DNA from: Leisingera sp. S132
Lineage (GTDB): Bacteria; Pseudomonadota; Alphaproteobacteria; Rhodobacterales; Rhodobacteraceae
Assembly: GCF_025144465.1 (NCBI RefSeq)
Contig: NZ_CP083553.1
Coordinates: forward strand, 3,279,001-3,343,000
Reading direction: 5' to 3'
DNA: 64,000 nt
Positions 9,236 to 18,531 of the stretch are shown piece by piece. Below the pieces are notes generated by a model. It was not told where the DNA came from and did no database searches. It saw nothing but the letters and a program-made list of their open reading frames with translations. Position 1 is the stretch's first letter. Each line of letters begins with the position of its first letter. The translations under genes were made by a program, and so were the position numbers.

Positions 9236-9472
9236 TTAGCGCTGGATGTATTTCTGCCAGAGCCAGATCAGCACAAGGGCGCCCAGAACTGCGCCCACGA
9301 AACCGGCCATGAAGCCCATCACCGCCAGCAGCGCGCGCAGCACCAGACCGCCCACCAGCGCCCCAGCCATGCCGATGCAGACCGTGGTGATGATATCGGT
9401 TTCCAGTTTCATCAGCCGGGTTGCCAGAAAGCCTGCCGCGGCACCGATGATGATCAGGGCAATGATGGGCAT
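9236..9472 (-). CDS. GlsB/YeaQ/YmgE family small membrane protein
   Basis: A 78-residue, strongly hydrophobic, glycine- and alanine-rich protein with three predicted membrane segments, matching the GlsB/YeaQ/YmgE (transglycosylase-associated) family. The N-terminal IIALIIIGAAAGFLATRLM and central GMAGALVGGLVLRAL are typical. Family members are often stress-induced. It lies just downstream of fmt on the same strand (13-base gap), so it may be read from the fmt message. Confidence 0.8.
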   Translation of the reverse strand: MPIIALIIIGAAAGFLATRLMKLETDIITTVCIGMAGALVGGLVLRALLAVMGFMAGFVGAVLGALVLIWLWQKYIQR

Positions 9473-9484
9473 CAGACCCTCCGG

Positions 9485-10390
9485 TTACAGGCGGCGGCCC
9501 TTGGGAACCGGGAAGCCGCGCAGGAATACATCGGGATCCTGCGCGCTTTTGCCTGCCCGTTGCAAGCGCAACAGCTGCACCGCTCCTTCGCCGCAGGCCA
9601 CGGTCAGGCTGTCGTCCAGCACCTCGCCGGGCGCCCCCTGCCCCTCCGCCAGCCTCGAGGCCAGCAGCTTGACCCGCTGGCCTTCGATCTCGCACCAGGC
9701 ACCGGGGAAGGGCGACAATCCGCGGATCTTGCGGTCCACTTCCACAGCCGGATGGGACCAGCCGACCTGCGCCTCTGCCTTGTCGATCTTTTCGGCATAG
9801 GTGACACCCTCATCGGGCTGCACTTCCGGTGTCAGCTCCGGCAGGCGGCCCAAGGCTTCGGTGATCAGCGCCGCGCCCATTTCAGACAACCTGTCGTGCA
9901 GCTGCGCGGTGGTTTCTTCCATGCCAATTGCGGTTGCCTCGCGCAGCAGCACCGGACCGGTGTCCAGCCCTGCCTCCATCTGCATGATGCAGACGCCGGT
10001 TTCGGCGTCGCCCGCCATGACCGCCCGGTGGATCGGCGCCGCGCCGCGCCAGCGCGGCAGCAGGCTGGCGTGGATGTTGAGGCAGCCATGCGCGGGTGCG
10101 TCCAGCACCGCTTGCGGCAGGATCAGCCCGTAGGCCACGACCACTGCCACATCGGCATTCAAAGCAGCAAAATCCTCCTGCTCCTCTGCCCCTTTCAGCG
10201 AGACCGGGTGGCGAACCTCGAGCCCCAGGGCCGTGGCGCGGGCATGGACGGGTGTCGGCCGGTCCTTCTTGCCGCGGCCTGCAGGCCGGGGCGGCTGGCA
10301 GTAAACAGCCGCGATCTCGTGCCCGGCCTCCACCAGCGCATCCAGCACTGGCACTGAAAAGTCAGGCGTTCCCATGAAGATAATGCGCAT
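9485..10390 (-). CDS. fmt: Methionyl-tRNA formyltransferase
   Basis: Formylates Met-tRNAfMet using 10-formyltetrahydrofolate. The 301-residue product opens [15 protein letters not shown] and has the catalytic region [19 protein letters not shown] with the downstream [13 protein letters not shown] segment, followed by the C-terminal tRNA-binding domain. The start is ATG 10390, with GGAGG 5 bases upstream; the TTG one codon earlier would sit too close to that site. Two deformylase-family genes lie just upstream on the same strand, a common functional cluster. Confidence 0.97.
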   Translation of the reverse strand: MRIIFMGTPDFSVPVLDALVEAGHEIAAVYCQPPRPAGRGKKDRPTPVHARATALGLEVRHPVSLKGAEEQEDFAALNADVAVVVAYGLILPQAVLDAPAHGCLNIHASLLPRWRGAAPIHRAVMAGDAETGVCIMQMEAGLDTGPVLLREATAIGMEETTAQLHDRLSEMGAALITEALGRLPELTPEVQPDEGVTYAEKIDKAEAQVGWSHPAVEVDRKIRGLSPFPGAWCEIEGQRVKLLASRLAEGQGAPGEVLDDSLTVACGEGAVQLLRLQRAGKSAQDPDVFLRGFPVPKGRRL

Positions 10391-10502
10391 CAATGCCTCC
10401 GTAGGGCGGGCAATCTGCCCACCATTCCCTGCGCTGATTGCCGGGCAGCCTGCTGCCAGGGCGCGAACCGGACCGCAGGCGATCCGGGAATTATGATCAG
10501 CC

Positions 10503-11000
10503 TCAGCCGTTCAGCTTCTTCGCCTTGCGGATCAGCATGTCGCGCTTCACCTTGCTCAGATGGTCGAAATACATCCTGCCGTTCAAGTGGTCGATCTGGT
10601 GCTGCACCGAGGTCGCCTCGATCCCGACGAAATCCTTGCGGTCCACTGCGCCCTGCTCGTTGAGGAAGCGGACCGTGACGGCGCGCGGGCGTTTGATCTT
10701 GGCCGAGACGCCGGGCAGGTTGGGGCTGGCCTCGTCATGCTCGCGCAGCTCAATTGAGGCATGCAGGATCTCCGGGTTCGCCAGCTTCACCGCACGGCCG
10801 CGCTCAGCCGAGCCGTCCACCACCGCCAGCCGCAGCATCACGCCGATCTGGTTGGCGGCCAGACCCACACCCGGCATTGCCTCCATCGTGTCGACCATGT
10901 CGTTCCAAATCTCGCGGATCTCGTCGGTGATCTCTGTCACCTCATCGGCTTTGGTGCGCAGGCGCTTGTCGGGCCAGGGCAGGCAGGTGCGGACGGTCAT
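10503..11000 (-). CDS. Peptide deformylase-like protein lacking catalytic residues
   Basis: A 165-residue paralogue of the deformylase encoded just upstream. The fold and first motif are clear ([12 protein letters not shown], residues 43-54), but the two catalytic motifs are altered. The EGCLSxPG motif reads EASPNLPG at 90-97, so the metal-binding cysteine is Ser92. The HExxH motif reads HQIDH at 134-138, so the catalytic glutamate is Gln135. Ordinary deformylase activity is therefore unlikely. It is co-directional with the true def (13-base gap) and with fmt. Divergent def paralogues beside fmt occur in other alphaproteobacteria. Confidence 0.9.
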   Translation of the reverse strand: MTVRTCLPWPDKRLRTKADEVTEITDEIREIWNDMVDTMEAMPGVGLAANQIGVMLRLAVVDGSAERGRAVKLANPEILHASIELREHDEASPNLPGVSAKIKRPRAVTVRFLNEQGAVDRKDFVGIEATSVQHQIDHLNGRMYFDHLSKVKRDMLIRKAKKLNG

Positions 11001-11013
11001 GTCTGTTATTCCC

Positions 11014-11532
11014 TCAGGCGCGGGCGCGTTCGCGCTTCAGCTTCTGCATCTTGCGGGTGATCATCTGGCGCTTCAGCGGCTTCAGGTAATCAATGAACAG
11101 TTTGCCGTTCAGATGGTCGATTTCATGCTGCACGCAGGTCGCCCAAAGCCCGTCAAAAGTCTCGGCTCTCGCATTGCCGTCGCGGTCCATCCATTCGACC
11201 TCAACCACCTTGGGGCGGGTCACCTCGGCATATTGATCCGGGATCGACAGGCAGCCTTCCTCATAGACGTTGGTCTCGTCCGAGGAAGAGATGATTTCAG
11301 GATTGAACATCACCAGCGGGCGCGGCTCGCCATCCTCTTCCTTGACGCAATCCAGCACGATAAGCCGCTGCAGGATGCCTATCTGCGGCGCTGCCAGGCC
11401 GATGCCGGGCGCAGCATACATGGTTTCCAGCATGTCATCCGCCAGCACGCGCAAATCATCGCTCAGGTCCGGCACAGGCGCGCAGACTTTTTTCAGGCGG
11501 GGATCGGGATGGATCAGGATCGGTCGTTTCAT
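11014..11532 (-). CDS. def: Peptide deformylase
   Basis: Removes the N-terminal formyl group from nascent proteins. All three family motifs are intact: GIGLAAPQIGI, EEGCLSIPDQYAEV and QHEIDHLNGKLF, which give the Cys/His/His metal site and the catalytic glutamate. The chosen start gives 172 residues beginning MKRPILIHPDPRLKK, the usual N-terminus of this group; the ATG three codons upstream is also possible, and a longer 218-residue frame is not supported. It is first in the def, def-like, fmt gene set. Confidence 0.95.
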   Translation of the reverse strand: MKRPILIHPDPRLKKVCAPVPDLSDDLRVLADDMLETMYAAPGIGLAAPQIGILQRLIVLDCVKEEDGEPRPLVMFNPEIISSSDETNVYEEGCLSIPDQYAEVTRPKVVEVEWMDRDGNARAETFDGLWATCVQHEIDHLNGKLFIDYLKPLKRQMITRKMQKLKRERARA

Positions 11533-11631
11533 GCGCCTCATGTATGCGATCAGCCGTCCCATCGCAACGCCCCCCTTGCGCGCGCCGCCGCAACGGTTAG
11601 CTTCGCTTCCAATCATACGGGAGTTCACCAC

Positions 11632-12804
11632 ATGAATTTTGACAAACCCACTGACCGGCGCGGCACTCACAGTTCAAAATGGGACAAGATGGAGCAGCTG
11701 TTCGGCGTCTCCCCCGAGGACGGTCTGGCGATGTGGACGGCGGACTCCGACTATGAAACCGCGCCCTGCGTGATCGAGGCCGTCAAAAAGGCCGCGGAGC
11801 ATGGCGTATTCGGCTACTCCTGGCAGCACCCCGAGTATCTGAAGGCGGTGCAATGGTGGATGAAGAACCGCCACAGCTGGGACATTGAGACCGATTGGAT
11901 CCTGACATCCCAAGGCCTTGGCAATGCCATCGCACTCTGCCTCGATGTCTGGAGCCAGCCGGGCGACGGGGTGGTGATCTTATCGCCCGTCTATCATGAG
12001 TTTGCCCACAAGGTGAACAAGGCGGGCCGCAAGGTGACCGAATGCCCGCTGGCACGGGACGGCGACACCTACAATCTGGATCTGGACGATGCGCAATCGC
12101 GCCTGAACGGCACCGAGAAGCTGTTGCTGTGGTGTTCGCCGCAGAACCCTTCGGGCCGGGTGTGGACGCCGGAGGAGCTGCGCGCCGTGGCCGAATTCGC
12201 CAAGCGCAACGGGCTGATCCTGGTCTCGGATGAGATCCACCACGATCTGGTCTATCCGGGCAGCACCTTTGTGCCGATGGACGTGGCCGCACCCGATGCG
12301 CGCGCCTGGACCATCACCCTGACCGCAGCGTCCAAGACCTTCAACATTGCAGGTCAGCGCACCGGCAACATGATCATCCCCGATCCGGATCTGCGTTCGG
12401 CAATGCGGCACAAGCAGAACACGCTGGACTATGACCCCAGCAGCCTGGGCGTGGCGATGATCACCGCCGCCTATTCGCCCGCAGGCGCTGAATGGGTCGA
12501 TGCCCAGATCGCGCATCTGGAGGGCAACCGGAAACTGTTTGATGAGACGGTCAACGCCTTGCCCGGTCTGAAGTCGCTGCCGCTGGCCTCCACCTACCTG
12601 GCCTGGGTCGATTTCTCCGGCACCGGCATGAGCCGCGAAGAGTTCATCAAGCGCCTGCGCGAAGACGCCAGGATCGCCACCTCGCCCGGCGACGGTTTCG
12701 GCACCGGCGGCGAACTCATGGAGCGCTTCAACCTGGCAACCCAGCGGTCGCGGGTGGAGGAAGCCTGCCGCCGCCTGACCGCAGCCTTCTCGGACCTGCA
12801 ATAA
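11632..12804 (+). CDS. PatB/MalY-type PLP-dependent C-S lyase/aminotransferase
   Basis: A 390-residue fold-type I PLP enzyme of the MalY/PatB group, whose members cleave cystathionine or similar cysteine S-conjugates. Visible features are the N-terminal FDKPTDRRGTHSSKWDKM segment, MWTADSDYETAPCV, the NPSGRVWTPEEL segment, the VSDEIHHDLVYPG aspartate motif and the PLP-lysine region TAASKTFNIAGQRTG. ATG 11632 fits the family N-terminus; the frame extends far upstream over def but without a start that makes sense. It diverges from def and is followed after 2 bases by an L,D-transpeptidase gene. Confidence 0.93.
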   Translation: MNFDKPTDRRGTHSSKWDKMEQLFGVSPEDGLAMWTADSDYETAPCVIEAVKKAAEHGVFGYSWQHPEYLKAVQWWMKNRHSWDIETDWILTSQGLGNAIALCLDVWSQPGDGVVILSPVYHEFAHKVNKAGRKVTECPLARDGDTYNLDLDDAQSRLNGTEKLLLWCSPQNPSGRVWTPEELRAVAEFAKRNGLILVSDEIHHDLVYPGSTFVPMDVAAPDARAWTITLTAASKTFNIAGQRTGNMIIPDPDLRSAMRHKQNTLDYDPSSLGVAMITAAYSPAGAEWVDAQIAHLEGNRKLFDETVNALPGLKSLPLASTYLAWVDFSGTGMSREEFIKRLREDARIATSPGDGFGTGGELMERFNLATQRSRVEEACRRLTAAFSDLQ

Positions 12805-12806
12805 GC

Positions 12807-13337
12807 ATGAAGCGCCTGCTGCGCCTGTTGGCGCTGGTTGTTCTGACCGGCGCCGCCTGGATGGCCTGGCAGGCCTTTGCCCCGCGTCCCGCGCCGCCGC
12901 CGCAATCCGCGGCGGTCGACCGGATCGACCGTATCCTGATCGAGAAATCCGCCCGCCGCCTGACCGCCAGCCGGGATGGCGAGACAGTGCTGGAGTTTCC
13001 CATTGCGCTTGGTTTTGCACCCGCTGGCGACAAACAGCAGGAAGGCGACGGCAAGACGCCCGAGGGCGTCTTCCGCATCGACCGGCGCAATCCGAACAGC
13101 GCCTATCACTTGTCATTGGGAATAGACTACCCGCAGCCCGAGGACCGCGCTCGCGCGCTGGCCGCGGGGGTCAGCCCCGGCGGCGATATCTTCATCCACG
13201 GGCAGCCGAATGCGGTGGGCAACCTGGTCACCCTGCCCGGCGACTGGACCGCCGGATGCATCGCTGTCAGCAATGAGCAGATGGAAACGCTCTGGCGCCT
13301 GGCCGGGATCGGGACGGAAGTGGAAATCCGCCCCTGA
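12807..13337 (+). CDS. L,D-transpeptidase (YkuD) family protein
   Basis: A 176-residue protein with an N-terminal signal anchor (hydrophobic residues 4-24) and a YkuD catalytic domain. The active-site pattern is clear: IFIHGQPNA, then GDWTAGCIAVSNEQM, giving the His and the nucleophilic Cys. Such enzymes form 3-3 peptidoglycan cross-links or attach proteins in the periplasm. The GDGKTPEGVF segment is also typical. The gene starts 2 bases after the PatB-like gene, implying one operon. Confidence 0.93.
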   Translation: MKRLLRLLALVVLTGAAWMAWQAFAPRPAPPPQSAAVDRIDRILIEKSARRLTASRDGETVLEFPIALGFAPAGDKQQEGDGKTPEGVFRIDRRNPNSAYHLSLGIDYPQPEDRARALAAGVSPGGDIFIHGQPNAVGNLVTLPGDWTAGCIAVSNEQMETLWRLAGIGTEVEIRP

Positions 13338-13343
13338 ACCGCT

Positions 13344-13712
13344 TCAAATCTTGCCCTGGGATTGGTCGAAGGGGATAAGCCCCGCAGGCGCGTCCGGCGA
13401 CTTGTAGAAATCCACCGGCGCCTTGTCCGCAGCCGGGGTGGAGCGCTTGAATTCATAACGCATCTCGCCGCCCTCTTCCTCGCCTGCCACGATCAGGCAT
13501 TGCGAGACGTGGCGGGCGCCGTCGTAGATATCGACCAGCCCGCGCAGCATCGGCGCGGTTTCCGCTTCAACCGAGAAACCGGTCTTCCAAAGCCGCAGCA
13601 CCGGATACAACTCATTATCCGCCATCACCCGCAAACGGCTCTTGCGCCGCATCCCCTGCAGGCGGGCAGTATCCAGCGCTTCCTGCACGGCTTTGGGTAC
13701 GTAGGTATTCAT
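13344..13712 (-). CDS. Conserved hypothetical protein
   Basis: A 122-residue soluble protein of no family I can name. It has a basic N-terminal third (RLQGMRRKSRLRV), a central mixed alpha/beta stretch around LYPVLRLWKTGFSV and a C-terminal part with YEFKRSTPAAD. There is no signal peptide or membrane segment. It converges on the L,D-transpeptidase gene with only 6 bases between stops. Confidence 0.7.
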   Translation of the reverse strand: MNTYVPKAVQEALDTARLQGMRRKSRLRVMADNELYPVLRLWKTGFSVEAETAPMLRGLVDIYDGARHVSQCLIVAGEEEGGEMRYEFKRSTPAADKAPVDFYKSPDAPAGLIPFDQSQGKI

Positions 13713-13825
13713 GGCAGCGGCCTTCCAGATGCTTCGGTTTACACGGGTCCTTCTTTCAACGGTGCGTCACAAATATATAAAATCAAGTGAACATTTTCGA
13801 AATTTTGACGGCCGCGCAATTTTGT

Positions 13826-13914
13826 TGCTGCTGTGCAGGGGTGCAGACGGCCTGCGCGCTGGCTTGCATAGGCGCAGGCGCCTTGCCCGCATATGTTTGC
13901 CTTGCACAGCAGCA
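13826..13914 (+). repeat. 12-bp perfect inverted repeat in the leader of the glutathione transferase gene
   Basis: TGCTGCTGTGCA (13826-13837) is exactly complementary to TGCACAGCAGCA (13903-13914). The 65-base interval also contains the smaller GGCGC/GCGCC repeat. The 3' arm abuts the AGGAG ribosome-binding site of the gene starting at 13927, so a long stem in the mRNA could affect its translation. The rest of the 13713-13926 gap is AT-rich near 13770-13800 and contains no gene. Confidence 0.5.
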
Positions 13915-13926
13915 GGAGCAGACGCG

Positions 13927-14901
13927 ATGGGTCTTTTGATCGACGGGAAATGGCATGACCAGTGGTATGACACAGACTCCACCGGCGGCGCCTTCAAGCG
14001 CAGCGAATCGCAGTTCCGCAACTGGATCACCGCCGATGGCAGTGCGGGCCCGTCGGGCAAGGGCGGCTTCAGGGCCGAAAGCGGGCGCTACCACCTTTAC
14101 GTCTCGCTCGCCTGCCCCTGGGCGCACCGCACGCTGATCTTCCGCCAGCTGAAAGGCCTGGCAGAGCATATCTCTGTCTCCGTGGTGCATCCCGACATGC
14201 TGGGCGAAGGCTGGACCTTTGAGACCGACGGACACGGCGCCACCGGCGACGGCCTGTTCGGCAGCTCGCATATGCATCAGATCTACACCCGCGCCGATGC
14301 GGAATACACCGGGCGGGTGACGGTGCCGGTGCTGTGGGACAAAGCGCAGAACACCATCGTCTCCAACGAGAGCGCCGAGATCATCCGCATGTTCAATTCG
14401 GCCTTCGACGGCATCACGGGCAACAGCGATGACTACTGGCCGGAAGAGCTGCGCGAGCCGATCGAAGCCGTGAATGCCCGCGTCTACAGCACCATCAACA
14501 ACGGCGTCTACAAATGCGGGTTTGCCACTTCGCAGCAGGCCTACGACGAGGCCGTCGCGCCGCTGTTCGAAAGCCTGGACTGGCTGGAAGATCTGCTGTC
14601 GCAGCACCGCTACCTGCTGGGCGAGCGCATCACCGAGGCCGACTGGCGGCTGTTCACCACGCTGCTGCGCTTCGATCCGGTCTATCACACCCACTTCAAG
14701 TGCAACCGAAAACGGCTGATGGATTACCCGAACCTCTGGGCCTACACCCGCGAGCTCTACCAGTGGCCGGGTGTGGCGGAGACGGTCGGAATGAAGCACA
14801 TCGTGCGCCACTATTATTACAGCCACGACACCATCAATCCGCACCGGATCATCCCTGCCAACCCGGAGATCAACTGGCAGGAGCCGCACGGGCGCAGCTG
14901 A
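13927..14901 (+). CDS. Xi-class glutathione transferase (S-glutathionyl-hydroquinone reductase)
   Basis: A 324-residue member of the ECM4/YqjG/PcpF group, which uses glutathione to reduce S-glutathionyl-hydroquinones. The catalytic cysteine motif LACPWAHRTLIFRQLKGL appears at about residue 65, preceded by the family's F-R-A-E-S-G-R-Y-H-L-Y-V strand. The central VPVLWDKAQNTIVSNESAEI thioredoxin-fold segment and the C-terminal YHTHFKCNRKRLMDYPNLW segment are also diagnostic. AGGAG precedes ATG 13927. It stands alone on the plus strand. Confidence 0.94.
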   Translation: MGLLIDGKWHDQWYDTDSTGGAFKRSESQFRNWITADGSAGPSGKGGFRAESGRYHLYVSLACPWAHRTLIFRQLKGLAEHISVSVVHPDMLGEGWTFETDGHGATGDGLFGSSHMHQIYTRADAEYTGRVTVPVLWDKAQNTIVSNESAEIIRMFNSAFDGITGNSDDYWPEELREPIEAVNARVYSTINNGVYKCGFATSQQAYDEAVAPLFESLDWLEDLLSQHRYLLGERITEADWRLFTTLLRFDPVYHTHFKCNRKRLMDYPNLWAYTRELYQWPGVAETVGMKHIVRHYYYSHDTINPHRIIPANPEINWQEPHGRS

Positions 14902-15029
14902 CTCACGCGTTTGCGTTTGACCCGCCGTAAATAGGGAGTTCACGCCCCGCCCAGCATAGGTTAATACGCGCAGTGCCTCAGATGGCAGCCGGCCCTGGCC
15001 GGTGTGAACTCTCACCGGTGGCGACCGCG

Positions 15030-15992
15030 ATGCATGACCTCTCTCACGACCCCGCAACCCAGCCCCGCGACCATGGCGGCAACCTGAGCGCTGCCATCGC
15101 CGAATTCGGCGGCAGCCGCGACGGCTGGATCGACCTCTCCACCGGCATCAATCCGCACCCCTACCCGCTGCCGCAGTTCAGCGACGGCGACTGGGGGGCG
15201 CTGCCGGATGCGGATGCGCTGGCCAATCTGGAACAGGCCGCCCGCAGTTTCTGGAGCATCCCGGATCAGGCCGCCGTTCTTGCCGCCCCCGGCGCATCTG
15301 CGCTGATTGCCGCCCTGCCTGCGCTGGCCGAGCCGCGCTGGGTGCAGATTACCAAACCCACCTACAACGAGCACGCTGCCGCCTTTGAGGCCCGCGGCTG
15401 GATCGTCCGGGTGCACGGGCCCGCCGAGGCCAAGGTGGCAGTCCATCCCAACAATCCGGATGGCCGGATGTGGCGCGAGGACGAGCTCGCCGCACCGCTG
15501 ACGATCATCGACGAAAGCTTCTGCGATGTCTGCCCGGGTGAAAGCCTGATCCGCATGGCTGCCCGCCCCGGCGTTGTTGTCCTGAAAAGCTTTGGCAAGT
15601 TCTGGGGCCTGGCCGGGATGCGGCTGGGCTTTGCCATCGGCGACCCCAAGCTGATTGCGCAGCTCGCCACCTGGCAGGGTCCCTGGGCGGTCTCCGGCCC
15701 AGCGTTGCGCACTGGTGCTATGGCCTTGCAGGACCAAGCTTGGGCCGAAGCTGCCCGCACCCGGCTGCGTCAGGACGCGGCCCGGCTGGATGAGATGGTT
15801 CTTGCCAGGGGCGCTTGCCTGGCAGGCGGCACCGACCTGTTCCGGCTCTACCAAGTGGATGATGCGGCAGCCTGGCAGCAAAAGCTGGCCCGCGTTCATA
15901 TCTGGAGCCGCATCTTCCCCTATTCCAAGAACTTCCTGCGTCTTGGCCTGCCGCCCGCGGACGGCTGGGACCGGCTGGAGGCCGCGCTGTGA
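15030..15992 (+). CDS. cobC: Threonine-phosphate decarboxylase-like aminotransferase CobC
   Basis: PLP enzyme of the aerobic cobalamin pathway that supplies the aminopropanol arm. At 320 residues it shows the N-terminal DHGGN motif, [16 protein letters not shown], the PNNPDGRMW segment, IDESFCDV, and the PLP-lysine motif [17 protein letters not shown]. The start is uncertain: ATG 15030, ATG 14982 and GTG 14973 are all in frame and none has a good ribosome-binding site. A CCGGTG/CACCGG hairpin lies just before 15030. The end overlaps cbiB by 4 bases. I found no cobalamin riboswitch box upstream. Confidence 0.9.
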   Translation: MHDLSHDPATQPRDHGGNLSAAIAEFGGSRDGWIDLSTGINPHPYPLPQFSDGDWGALPDADALANLEQAARSFWSIPDQAAVLAAPGASALIAALPALAEPRWVQITKPTYNEHAAAFEARGWIVRVHGPAEAKVAVHPNNPDGRMWREDELAAPLTIIDESFCDVCPGESLIRMAARPGVVVLKSFGKFWGLAGMRLGFAIGDPKLIAQLATWQGPWAVSGPALRTGAMALQDQAWAEAARTRLRQDAARLDEMVLARGACLAGGTDLFRLYQVDDAAAWQQKLARVHIWSRIFPYSKNFLRLGLPPADGWDRLEAAL

Positions 15993-16900
15993 CAACCGCT
16001 GGCATGCTTGCCATGGCCCTGCTTCTGGACGCCATCTTTGGCGAGCCGAAGTGGCTGTGGTCGCGCGTGATCCACCCAGCAGTGCTGATGGGCAAACTGG
16101 TCGGGTATCTGGACCGCAAACTCAACACCGGCCCCAGCCGCCGCGCCAAAGGCGTGCTGACAGCAGCGGCCCTGGTTCTGGCAGGCTTGATTGCGGGCAA
16201 ACTGCTGGCCCTGCCCGGCACACTGGTCGAAATTCTGGTGGCTGCAATCCTGATCGCCCAGCGGTCCCTGACTGAACATGTCGCCGCAGTTGCCCAAGGC
16301 CTGCGCAGCAGCCTGGAGGAGGGCCGCCGGGCTGTTGCCATGATCGTCAGCCGCGACACCGGCGCGATGACCGCGCCGCAGGCCGCGCGCTCTGCCATTG
16401 AAAGCGGCGCAGAGAACCTGTCGGACGGCGTCATTGCGCCTGCTTTCTGGTTCCTGGCCGCAGGCTTGCCGGGTTTGATCATCTACAAAATGGTCAACAC
16501 AGCGGACAGCATGATCGGATACCGCAACAAACGGTATCAGGACTTTGGCTGGGCCTCTGCCAGGCTGGACGATTTGCTGAATCTTATCCCGGCCCGCTTG
16601 ACCGGTTTGCTGATCGCCGCCGCCGGCGGCCGGCTGCGCCACTGGCGCGCCATCGCGGAGGATGCGCGCAAGCACCGCTCCCCCAATGCCGGCTGGCCGG
16701 AGGCCGCCATGGCCCGGGCGCTGGGCGCCTCGCTGGCGGGGCCGCGCTCCTATGACGGCGAGATGCGCGATTTTGCCTGGGTCCACGCCAAGGGCACCAA
16801 GAGCGCCAACGCCGAAACCATTACCCGTTCCGTTGGGCTCCTTTGGCAGACCTGGGCGCTTGCGCTGGCCCTGACGGTTGCCATTGCCGCGGTTTTCTAG
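15989..16900 (+). CDS. cbiB: Adenosylcobinamide-phosphate synthase CbiB/CobD
   Basis: Integral membrane enzyme that attaches (R)-1-aminopropan-2-ol phosphate to adenosylcobyrate. The 303-residue product opens with the [25 protein letters not shown] motif and has the conserved [25 protein letters not shown] and [26 protein letters not shown] segments, with several hydrophobic helices. Translation starts at GTG 15989 inside a GTGA overlap with the cobC stop, with GGAGG upstream, so the two are translationally coupled. Confidence 0.95.
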   Translation: MTTAGMLAMALLLDAIFGEPKWLWSRVIHPAVLMGKLVGYLDRKLNTGPSRRAKGVLTAAALVLAGLIAGKLLALPGTLVEILVAAILIAQRSLTEHVAAVAQGLRSSLEEGRRAVAMIVSRDTGAMTAPQAARSAIESGAENLSDGVIAPAFWFLAAGLPGLIIYKMVNTADSMIGYRNKRYQDFGWASARLDDLLNLIPARLTGLLIAAAGGRLRHWRAIAEDARKHRSPNAGWPEAAMARALGASLAGPRSYDGEMRDFAWVHAKGTKSANAETITRSVGLLWQTWALALALTVAIAAVF

Positions 16901-16949
16901 CAGATAAGACCCTGTGGGAGCGGTAAGAAGACCAAGGAGCGCCAGAACC

Positions 16950-18119
16950 ATGCGCCTATTGCCTTTTGTGCTCGCAGCAGCCCTGCTGCCTGCGGCAGCA
17001 ACAGCCCAATGCGGCGGCGGCTTTCAGAACTTCGTGAAGCTGATGAAGGAAGAGGCGGTTCAGGCCGGCTATGACACCGCCACGGTCAATGCCTTCTTTG
17101 CCGGCACCCGTCAGGACTACAGCGTGCTCAAGGCCGATCGCGGCCAGGGCGTGTTCCAGAAGCCTTTCATCGATTTTTCCCGCCGCCTGATCTCGCAGAA
17201 CCGGCTGAAAACCGGCCGTCAGATGGCACAGAAACACGATGCCACCTTCCAGCGGATCGAAAGCACCTATGGCATCGACCGCGGCGTCCTGCTGGCCTTC
17301 TGGGCGTTCGAGACCGACTACGGCGGCTATCAGGGCGATTTCAATACCCGCGACGCGCTGGTCACCCTGGCCCATGACTGCCGCCGCCCGGAGCTGTTCC
17401 GGCCGCAAGTCTTTGCCGCGCTGGAACTGTTCAAACAGGGCAACTTCGACCCCAAGCGCACCACCGGCGCCTGGGCAGGCGAGATCGGCATGGTGCAGAT
17501 GCTGCCGGGTGACATCCTGCAGCACGGCGTCGACGCCGATGGCGACGGCAAGGTCAGCCTGAAAACCTCAGCCCCCGACGCGCTGATGTCCGGTGCGCGG
17601 ATGCTGTCGCACCTGGGATGGCAGCCGGGCCAGCCCTGGCTGCAGGAAGTTGCAATTCCCGATGATCTGGACTTGTCCTTCAGCGGCACCGCGCAGAAGA
17701 AATCCGTGGCCCAGTGGCGCAAACTTGGTGTCTCGGCCCGGGACGGCAAGCTGCCGGATCCTGCGATGCGCGCCTCGCTGCTGCTGCCGCAGGGGCATAA
17801 AGGGCCGGCCTTCCTCGCCTATCCGAACTTCGACGTCTATTTCGAGTGGAACCAGAGCTTCACCTATGTGCTGACCGCCGCCTATTTTGCCAACCGGCTG
17901 CAGGGCGCAGACGTCTATGAGGCCGGCAGGCCCGACAGCGGGCTGACCGGCACCCAGATGAAGCAATTGCAGCAGAAACTGCAGGCCCGCGGCCACAATG
18001 TGGGTGACATCGACGGTATCCTTGGCGCCCGCACCCGGGTCGCAGTCCAGAAGGAGCAACAGCGCCTTGGCCTGCCTGCTGACGCCTGGCCCACGCCTGC
18101 GCTGCTGAAGAAGCTTTAA
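16950..18119 (+). CDS. Lytic murein transglycosylase (MltB type) with peptidoglycan-binding domain
   Basis: A 389-residue exported enzyme that cleaves peptidoglycan glycan strands with anhydro-sugar formation. A signal peptide (residues 1-20, cleavage near ATAQC) is followed by the SLT-like catalytic domain with the glutamate in FWAFETDYGG and the GAWAGEIGMVQMLPGDIL and DGDGKVSLKTSAPDAL motifs, and by a C-terminal PG_binding_1 domain (about 325-389, DIDGILGARTRVAVQ). AAGGAG precedes the ATG. Its stop codon overlaps that of the convergent gene. Confidence 0.95.
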   Translation: MRLLPFVLAAALLPAAATAQCGGGFQNFVKLMKEEAVQAGYDTATVNAFFAGTRQDYSVLKADRGQGVFQKPFIDFSRRLISQNRLKTGRQMAQKHDATFQRIESTYGIDRGVLLAFWAFETDYGGYQGDFNTRDALVTLAHDCRRPELFRPQVFAALELFKQGNFDPKRTTGAWAGEIGMVQMLPGDILQHGVDADGDGKVSLKTSAPDALMSGARMLSHLGWQPGQPWLQEVAIPDDLDLSFSGTAQKKSVAQWRKLGVSARDGKLPDPAMRASLLLPQGHKGPAFLAYPNFDVYFEWNQSFTYVLTAAYFANRLQGADVYEAGRPDSGLTGTQMKQLQQKLQARGHNVGDIDGILGARTRVAVQKEQQRLGLPADAWPTPALLKKL

Positions 18120-18472
18120 CGCACCGGAAAGCGTTCACCCTGCCGGGTGATCAGGATGACCCGGCCGCTGTTGCGCACATAGAGATCGCAGCGGCTGAAG
18201 CCGTTGATGAAGTCCACGCAGACACTGCCATCGCCGGCAATCCGGTAGCTGCCCCAGGCCGTGCCGCCGCCATTCTCAGCAGAATAGGTATAGGCATAGG
18301 CCCCGCCGCCGCCGTATTGCGACTCACCTCCGTCGAAAAACCGGAACGTCTGGCCCGGCAGCGCCTCCAGCTCCGCCTGCGCGAAAGGCGTGTCGCCGGG
18401 GCGCAGCTGCCAGCTGTCCGCCGCGGCGCTGCCTGCCATCAGGCAAAGAAAAAGGGGCATGATCCATTTCAT
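18116..18472 (-). CDS. Small secreted hypothetical protein
   Basis: A 118-residue protein with a clear signal peptide (hydrophobic residues 3-18, likely cleavage after AAA-DS). The mature part contains a glycine-rich stretch (ESQYGGGGAYAYTYS), then a SYRIAGDGSVCVDFINGFSRCDLYV segment with two cysteines. I do not recognise a named family. It converges on the MltB gene and shares its stop region (TTTAA, with TAA on both strands). Confidence 0.75.
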   Translation of the reverse strand: MKWIMPLFLCLMAGSAAADSWQLRPGDTPFAQAELEALPGQTFRFFDGGESQYGGGGAYAYTYSAENGGGTAWGSYRIAGDGSVCVDFINGFSRCDLYVRNSGRVILITRQGERFPVR

Positions 18473-18531
18473 GCCCCCACCCTAACGATTGATCCTGCGG
18501 CGCGCTGTCACGATGCGGTGACAGCCGCGCC

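Noticed and set aside
10438-11631. Upstream extension of the PatB/MalY open frame, giving 788 residues
   Set aside because: The extra sequence is antisense to the two deformylase-family genes; the enzyme's usual N-terminus starts at ATG 11632.
11533-11670. N-terminal extension of the deformylase to 218 residues
   Set aside because: The additional residues do not resemble deformylases and overlap the upstream region of the divergent PatB-like gene.
14902-15029. Possible cobalamin riboswitch ahead of cobC-cbiB
   Set aside because: The conserved B12-box and core sequences are not present; only a short CCGGTG/CACCGG hairpin is visible.
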